64,000 nt of DNA from Rhytidiadelphus loreus (taxonomy: Eukaryota > Streptophyta > Bryopsida > Hypnales > Hylocomiaceae). Below, piece by piece: positions 57,811-64,000 of the stretch. The notes beneath the pieces were generated by a model, which saw only the letters and a program-made list of their open reading frames with translations, ran no database searches and was not told the DNA's origin. The stretch covers positions 868,001 to 932,000 of the forward strand of contig OX344764.1 of the NCBI GenBank assembly GCA_947034895.1, given 5' to 3'. Position numbers and translations under genes: made by a program. The number at the start of each line of letters is the position of its first letter. The stretch's first letter is position 1.

Positions 57811-59014
57811 ATGGACGACTTCATTTGCGGGATGGAGACTGGGGGCGGGGTTGCCCCGTCCAAGTATGTGAAGATACGGACGTAGCTAGAAAAAAAAAAA
57901 GGTCGTGTCTACGCAACTAGTATTATCCCAAAGGAGGTCACGCGGTAAGTCAAATAAGAATCTACTGTGTTGGTGTGTTGTTTTCCCTATAGTGTTTCGG
58001 GGTTGTTCTTATGGATGCGTTGTTTCTGAGTACAGGTATCACTGCCAGTATGGTCCCCAAGACCACAGTGGAAACGTCAAAGCAGTGACATTTCTGTTGC
58101 TACCGAAACAAAGACCGAAGGTGCTTGTCGCTGGAGCTGCGAAGAGTAAACGGACAGCGAAAAAATTAGTCCCGCTCTTAGAGGGTGAAGTTCAGCCTTT
58201 CCCTAAAATGAAAAGAAAGGGGAGGCCTGTGAAAAAAAATGGAGATCCCTGTTGCAGCCAGCCTACCAAAGAAAAGAAGCCTAGGAGAAGGCTTAAGGGA
58301 AAAACCAGCAGTGTGGGTGCACAGGCCCCCCTCCAAGAGAAGAAGACACGTGGAAGGCCCAAGAAGAGGGTCGCACTTGAGGCTGAGACACTAGCTGAAG
58401 AAGAGCAGAACAGACGGAGAAGGCCAGCAAGTGCCACGGAGGGTCCATGTGAAACAGAGCCTGCTGAAGAGAAGAAGAGAAGGGGAAGACCGAAGAAGGT
58501 GACGAACGTTGTCGTCAGAAATGCACAACCTACATTGCTACCAATGTCGGAACCTCCTAAAAACATTGAAGGCTCAGATGCAGTGCTTTCAGAGTCCACG
58601 AAGGCCAAGAAAATTTGTAAGGCCGTTCCCTGCAAGCAGACGAAGCCTTCTAAGAAACTGGCAATAATGCTGTCCGCAGGGGTCCTTGAATTTGACCTCA
58701 ATGCTCCACCACAGAAAAGCAGTCCAGTTAACCTCAATCGAAGGCCGCGTGCATGCAAGCGGTATAGAGCTACTGTTCAATTCGACAGAATACTGTTTGA
58801 CGGTTTAGGGGAGCTGGACATAAATGGTCCACCACTAGAGTCTAGAAACGAGAGCATGTGCAATGTCACAGAATGTGCTCAGGAAAAAGGTGATGGTTTC
58901 ACGTCGTCAACTACTACTGACGGTTTTGAGGTGGAGCTCAACAGAAGTACTGCTGAGCCCAGGGTTGTCTTGTTTGACATATTTTTGGATTTAGGCATCG
59001 TGTATGACGTCTGA
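57811..59014 (+). CDS. AT-hook protein with a DLN (EAR-like) motif, two exons
   Basis: The model has exon 1 at 57811-57944 (MDDFICGME, with in-frame TAG at 57883), donor CGCG|GTAAGT, acceptor GAGTACAG, and exon 2 at 58036-59014. The junction reads VTRYHCQYG. If the TAG is real, translation must start elsewhere: the continuous frame from about 57905 is open. Three AT-hook cores (RKGRPVKK, TRGRPKKR and RRGRPKKV) lie within a Lys/Arg/Glu-rich region, followed by FDLNAPP and a second, weaker LDINGPP. AT hooks bind the minor groove of AT-rich DNA. DLNxxP motifs recruit TOPLESS-type corepressors in plants. A chromatin or repressor role is inference. No larger family recognised. Confidence 0.5.
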
Positions 59015-59530
59015 CGTCGCGTGTCGCGTGTCACCAAGTGTCGAGTTTACTTGACATCACGTCGCGGAGGGGTAAAAAATTTTACCCCATGGTAAATAGA
59101 TTTTGCCTACGTGGCAGGGCTTCGGAACTAACGTGGATAGCTAGCATGGGCGACTGCGGGTGTAGGCGCGTGCACGTCTGCCTTGGGCGACCTCAGGTGG
59201 AAAAATTGAGGCGACTGCGGGTTTAGGGTGGAAGGCGACTACGGGTGAAGGGGCAACTGCGGGTCTGGGGCGCTAGGGCAACTTCGAGTGAAGGGGCGAC
59301 CTCGGGTGGAAAAAATAGAGGCGACTGCGGGTTTAGGGTTGAAGGCGACTGCGGATGAGTGGGCGATTGCGGGTCAAGGGCTTTAGGGCGACTTCGGGTG
59401 AAGGGGCGACCGCGGCTTCGGGTACTGAGGGCGACCGCGGGTCCAACAGGTAGGGGCGACTGCGGGTCGGAGCAGCAGACAACGACTGCGTGTTCCAGGG
59501 CGACTGCAGGTTCAGTTTAGGATTTCAGTT
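59000..59530 (+). repeat. Right block flanking the AT-hook gene, GCGACTGCGGGT minisatellite
   Basis: Begins GACGTCGCGTGTCGCGTGTCACC, then GGGGTAAAAAATTTTACCCC (nearly self-complementary) and CTACGTGGCAGGG. It then has at least ten imperfect GGGCGACTGCGGGT(T/C) units to about 59520. The order of motifs mirrors that of 56150-56390. Confidence 0.7.
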
Positions 59531-60380
59531 TGGCATATTCAGTCTTTGAAGTAACACGTCACATAGGTGTTTTATAAGCGCAGAATTAGGTGCTACGTTA
59601 TATTGGGGTTTACAATTTACAAGTGCAAATAATAGAGCCCATGAAATGTAAATTGGACAAACTTCTCTAATTCCAAAAATTCACCCAATATAAGGCCACA
59701 ATAATAATGTCAACAACAATTATATTAATAAGTCATCGATATTGCTTTGAAGCGGACTTCAAATGTAGTCATACTTGCACTGTACTTTTATAACCTCGTT
59801 GCAGTCATCACCTAACTGCCTACCAATTAGAACTCAACATATATTTTAAAACCGGTAATCTGTCCCTCATTCTAATATGCTCATATGCTTGATGAAGCAT
59901 TACAAAATCCTTACACATCAGGATGAAGGCTCAAAGCTTGAACTACAAAGATTTGCTACAACGTAATATTCAAAATTTGGGGAGTTTTCTAGAGAAATGA
60001 GAGTAATATTCTAACGCTTTAGAATTTCTCAAAGCTAATCAGAGCAGAAAAAGAAGAGCTAAATGCCAGCAAACACATAAAAAGCAGTTCGTGACAATCA
60101 AAAGAAGCTTCCAAATGAAAAATTCGAAAATGATATGTCCAAATTTGTGCATTGCATTTGTATTAGCAATGAAATTCATATCATTTACACATATTCGCAT
60201 TGCTAGGTGTGCAATATATACTCTTCTATGTCATTACAAGTGTAGGATCGATGTATAAAATGCGTGATAATAGCAAACCCTTGGACCTACCTAAGTCAAC
60301 ACTGGTCTAAAACTTGGAGAGAGAAGCATGAAAACCAGAAATGCACAGAAATGTACATATACTAAGCACAACTATCAAGT
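59531..60380. other. Intergenic, no gene seen
   Basis: AT-rich, without recognised features. It would include the 3' flank of FCP1-like copy 3 on the minus strand. Confidence 0.5.
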
Positions 60381-61985
60381 TCACAATGTACTCTTCATCT
60401 TCTCAAGGGCCCTCAAAATTTCAGGCCCACGACTATACCCGCCGCGGACACCTGCACCTTCCTGACGCATGTGCTCTCTTCTTTGTGCTTGTAGCGACCT
60501 TCGCTCCCAAGAGTCCCACGTAGGAGTGGAGGACTGAGTACTGGATGACCTCTCTGCTTTTCTCTTTAATTTTGTTGATTGTGACAATGCACGGCAACGT
60601 GGAAGCAGAGGTCGAACGAGAGCGGGTTTAGATTTTGCTTCTATATGGAGGTCATTTGGCGAACGGGTTTTCACTTCCGGTGTCGACATCAAACAATTAG
60701 CATCTACGTAGAGCTTCCTTTGCATCCCTTTCTCCGAATTAGTTGGCGACGTTGATAAATCCCTAGCTGCCCTCGAGCGCAGAGGAGATGGTGAGCAGGA
60801 AATTGGCAAGCGCGGCTTCTTGTCAGGCGGACTGTCTACCACCCCGTCCTCGACGTGCTTGACAGAGAAGTCCATGGTGGAATTCACAATTGGCGCCGAG
60901 CAGAGGAAATTCCCCGTACTAAGTATGACGTATTGTCCATAGTCGAGAATGGAGTCCTCGGACGCTTGACAAGGGAGAATTCCATCCAGCCTAGATCTTG
61001 TAGACGCGATTCTTATCTGACAGAAAACAAGAGCAAAATAAGCATAGAGCTTTCAAAGCACCATAAGTACAAGAGTTTCTGCATGAACTTCAGATACAAC
61101 AATGAGCCATTGAATTTTATAAAAAAACATTACCCCGAACTACATTGTAGCGCGAAGGGTGCTAAAGAGCAACAAAAAATAAGCCAAAATCAGCGGTCTA
61201 TATATGATACAATTTAGCTACACTCGAACTGCATACCTCCAAAAACACGTCTAACTAATACTAGCTGACCCACGGAGGACCTCCATAAGATTTTCATACT
61301 CTCGACGACCCCGTTCTTTGCACAGCATCCGTCTCCCAATCCTCCATTTTTTATTCTCTTTGAAGGACTTCAGACCATTGTTGCGGTTGACGTGCAATTG
61401 CTGGAACCAAGGAAGAAGGACCGTGAGAAGGAACGTGTCTTTGTCACCGTTTCCTCGGTTGCTCCACGAATCCGCTAATATCACATTCTCAGGCTTGTTC
61501 ATGATGTGTTTGTACGGACTGTCGTCCACAATCACTGTATTCTGAGAAGTGAAATTTCCATGGAAGCCTAAGAAGAGGAAATCTAGGTTCTTCAGGAACA
61601 AATCTTTATTTGTTCCCGGTTCCTTGTAAGAGGTCAACCTTCCCACTCTATCCCTGCACTTAACTGTCTTGCAAGAGTCTTGCCCCAGAACGAGGAAGGG
61701 CCACCTTCCTTCTCGAAACAGGTACACACAAATTTCATCGGTCGTGGTTTTTTTCATGGAGCTCCATATAGTGATTTTAGCTATCTTCCCTATCTCCTTC
61801 AAGAACTCAAGGCAATTTGGACGGACATATACTGCTTTCGGTCCAACAATTGCAATGACCGTGGCAGAGTGCGGCTCTGACTCGTTCTGAAAATGCTTGC
61901 TTGAACTGTTTGACTTCCAGTCCTCGCTGCGACATAAAATGCCATTGAGGTCTAGGACGACGTTCATCCACTTCTCAGCCACTCC
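60381..61985 (-). CDS. FCP1/NIF-domain phosphatase-like gene, copy 3 (most intact)
   Basis: The domain exon (about 61985 to about 61250) reads EKWMNVVLDLNGILCRS at its start, then VYVRPNCLEFLKEI, TIWSSMKKTT, LVLGQDSC, DLFLKNLDFLF, NTVIVDDSPYKHI and TVLLPWFQQLHVN, the usual order of an FCP1/HAD core of about 230 residues. The motif is DLNG (Asn for the second Asp). A minus-strand acceptor, TTTCTGTCAG, opens exon 2 at 61016, which ends with TGA at 60383-60381 and carries VEDGVVDSPP (60854-60825) followed by SCSPSPLRS, as in copy 2. The reading frame is open upstream to 62333 through a minisatellite, so the true 5' exon is uncertain. No stop or frameshift is found within the domain. Confidence 0.75.
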
Positions 61986-62149
61986 AGACCTCAATGGACG
62001 ATGGACGCCCTCGGAACAGGGTTGACGAATTGGAGCGTCCAGCCCAAAATCACGTCCAAAAAGCGGACGTCCGGACGCGAGGACGTCCAGACGTGACGGA
62101 CGCGGGGGACGCTGGGTAAAACGGAGCCGTCCGTCCGATTTACCTCGGG

Positions 62150-62300
62150 GTAAATTCCGGCGTCGGAATTCCAACGTTGCCTTGGCCGTCGGAATTTCGA
62201 CGCTGCCTTGGGCCGTCGGAATTCCGACGCTGCCTTCGCCGTCCGAATTCCGACGCTGCCTTGGCCGTCCGAATTCTGACGCAGTCGCAGTTGTCCTCCT
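62150..62300. repeat. Minisatellite of 16-bp palindromes
   Basis: Five units of about 27-30 bp, each built on CGTCGGAATTCCGACG (a perfect palindrome in the best copy) plus CTGCCTTGGC. Flanked at 62050-62120 by GGACGTCC/GGACGCG words and TTTACCTCGGGGTAAA, another self-complementary string. Confidence 0.88.
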
Positions 62301-62333
62301 GAATTGCAATCCTGGTTGAAACAGGATTAACAA

Positions 62334-62653
62334 TCATATCATCATGATCCTCTAGCCTTTCAAAAGCATTTCAATTACCACAAGTATGAAGCCTAATTTT
62401 TTAATTTTTTTCATCATCTTGCAATATATCATGCTTCATTGTAGAAAAGCAACATACAAATGACACAATCAATTGATATTTTGGATTGAAATCATCTTTG
62501 GTTAAGTGCCCCCTTCAAAAATAATGGTATTACCACCATCAATAAGTTTAGGAGTATTACAATCAAAGTCTCTAACAATCAATTGTCAGTACGACAATCT
62601 GTGCTTTATGTAATATGAGCACATGAACATTTAAGCCTATGTCCTTTCTATTT
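62334..62653. other. AT-rich gap, no gene seen
   Basis: Short AT-rich stretch between the minisatellite and the acidic ORF. Nothing recognised. Confidence 0.5.
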
Positions 62654-64000
62654 CTAAAGATTGTAATCAAAATCTCCTTTCACCTTTGCCCCACTACTCT
62701 CACACCCATTTTCCAATCTTGCATCTTCGTCGTTGGATGTGTCTTCCATATCATCTGATGAAGAGCCTAGACATGTCGTTCTTCCCTCTTGTACTTGCGT
62801 GGATGAAAGGCTTCTTCTTCGTTTGTCCTTTTTGAGTTCTTCTTTTACTCTTAATAAGGATTTCCCATTTTGTTCCTTAATGCCAACAACACTTTTCATT
62901 TTCCTCTTTGAAACATGTGGACGTGCATCAAGAGGGTTTCCAATGGCTCTTGTTTTTTTCAACGGGGATATTGCAAAAGGTTGCATGACTCTCTTCTTAT
63001 TGGCTCTAGGTGATCCCCCGCCCTCTAATTTTATTGTTGAGGGCCCTCCACTGCCTCCATGAATGATTATCTTCGGTGAGATTGAAGATTGTGGTTTAGG
63101 CACTGACATTGTTGGAGGCCGTCGTGGTGGTGCATTACGAGAATGCCGAATGAACATTGAAGCCAATGTCTCATCCTTGTCATCGTCCGTGGATAATAAA
63201 ATACCTTGACTAGGCCGCCTTTCTTTTGAAATATTTGCAATCCGTTTTCCAAGCCCTAAGCTCCCAACGCCATCCAAAATTTGACTAGGGGTTTTCAATT
63301 GTGCACGTGGAGGGATGCTAGATGGTGGTACTTCAAAATCTTGCATGAGTTCCTTCTTGACTTCTCCATTGATGCACAAAATTGGACTTCTAAACCCCAC
63401 CACACATAAATCAACATTCTTCTCCGCTTCATTTGCCTTAGAGATTGGAATACTTGGGTGACCACTGTTTGCACTTGCCAATACAATGGTTGACTCAACA
63501 CTCGTGTTGCCAACGTTCATTTTGACATTCACCTCCCAAGGCTCACGTCCTCCCGTGCCGATGTGTTTGTCATTTTCTTCCGCTCGCAACACTCCTCTAA
63601 ACGGAGACTCAAGTGGAAAAAGATCTTCATCCATTCTTTGCGTCCCATCATTGGGAATCGTTCTCTCATTGGCCTCTACATAAGCGTCTTCTTTTTCCGA
63701 TAGAACTTCTTCGCTACTCATGAACCCACTTCCATCCACAAATCTAGCTATGGAAGGTACATTTTCATCATACCCATCATTATCTTCATCCAATGGAAAG
63801 TCATAGATGTCTCGATCATTGGCTCGAAGATCTTCATTGGGTCGACTTGGACTATCGAACATTTCATCATCAAAATTGTGCCCGTCGTAATTCATGGCAT
63901 CTTCGTCATCCAATAGAGGCCCAACTGACTCACCATCCTCCTCGTCGTCCGAGATAAACCCCTCTGAATCTTCCGAATCCACGTTGTCATCGTACCACTT
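62654..64000 (-). CDS. Acidic, Ser/Pro-rich protein of unknown function, partial at window edge
   Basis: The frame is open from the right window edge (KWYDDNVDSEDSEG) to TAG at 62654, about 449 codons. The upstream part is very acidic (ISDDEEDGESVGPLLDDEDA), the middle has low-complexity Ser/Pro stretches, and the C-terminal part is basic (KKRVMQPFAISPLKKTRAIG, ELKKDKRRRSLSS) with likely nuclear localisation signals. No domain recognised. Length and absence of stops over 1.3 kb in AT-rich DNA suggest it is or recently was coding. Composition resembles disordered N-termini of plant transposon or chromatin proteins. Confidence 0.5.
   Translation of the reverse strand, partial: KWYDDNVDSEDSEGFISDDEEDGESVGPLLDDEDAMNYDGHNFDDEMFDSPSRPNEDLRANDRDIYDFPLDEDNDGYDENVPSIARFVDGSGFMSSEEVLSEKEDAYVEANERTIPNDGTQRMDEDLFPLESPFRGVLRAEENDKHIGTGGREPWEVNVKMNVGNTSVESTIVLASANSGHPSIPISKANEAEKNVDLCVVGFRSPILCINGEVKKELMQDFEVPPSSIPPRAQLKTPSQILDGVGSLGLGKRIANISKERRPSQGILLSTDDDKDETLASMFIRHSRNAPPRRPPTMSVPKPQSSISPKIIIHGGSGGPSTIKLEGGGSPRANKKRVMQPFAISPLKKTRAIGNPLDARPHVSKRKMKSVVGIKEQNGKSLLRVKEELKKDKRRRSLSSTQVQEGRTTCLGSSSDDMEDTSNDEDARLENGCESSGAKVKGDFDYNL

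Noticed and set aside
5236..57885. A nuclear genetic code in which TAG encodes glutamine
   Set aside because: Both transposase genes appear to end naturally at TAG, partner residues at the TAG sites include Trp and others as well as Gln, and no land plant is known with such a code. Decay or base-calling error is more likely.

Overview
This window reads as nuclear DNA of a land plant. The two clearly functional genes encode a plant-type cytosolic ribosomal protein L9 (uL6) split by GT-AG introns, and almost everything else is repeats and transposable elements. The accessory families (MULE transposases with a SWIM finger, a ParB-fold-like protein, FCP1-like proteins with a DLNG motif) look to me more like a non-seed plant (bryophyte, lycophyte or fern) than a flowering plant. 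That placement is inference from memory of families, not something the sequence proves.

Layout. 0.3-1.9 kb: degenerate FCP1-like gene, copy 1. 2.56-3.9 kb: two tandem units, each a long imperfect palindrome. 5236-11241: a deleted Ty3/gypsy-type LTR retrotransposon with a 5-bp target duplication (GTATG), a 74-bp stub of the 5' LTR, a pol remnant (end of RT, RNase H, integrase) and a 3.8-kb 3' LTR that carries its own interrupted 640-codon reading frame. 12346-13739 and 20888-22281: two inverted arms that are base-for-base identical as far as I could compare them, each with a complete three-exon RPL9 gene, separated by 7.1 kb of AT-rich DNA. 23.7-34.8 kb (element A) and 39.4-52.1 kb (element B): two diverged copies, in opposite orientation, of one large element. 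Each has a MULE/SWIM transposase gene and a divergently transcribed eight-exon gene with a DGN(H/Y)RL ParB/sulfiredoxin-like signature, separated by about 1.1 kb. 52.3-55.4 kb: a gag-like broken ORF and FCP1-like copy 2. 56.1-59.5 kb: an AT-hook plus DLN-motif gene between two related repeat blocks. 60.4-62.0 kb: FCP1-like copy 3, the most intact. 62.65 kb to the edge: an acidic ORF that runs off the window.

How the parts relate. Elements A and B look like one family of two-gene mobile elements, a DDE transposase plus a ParB-fold-like partner. This pairing is the best candidate here for an undescribed system. The decayed genes share an odd pattern. Their frames are mostly kept and they are interrupted mainly by TAG codons (17 of the 22 in-frame stops I could place), which fits C-to-T decay at methylated CAG/CTG sites but has other explanations. 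The RPL9 pair suggests a very recent inverted duplication, gene conversion between older copies, or an assembly artefact.
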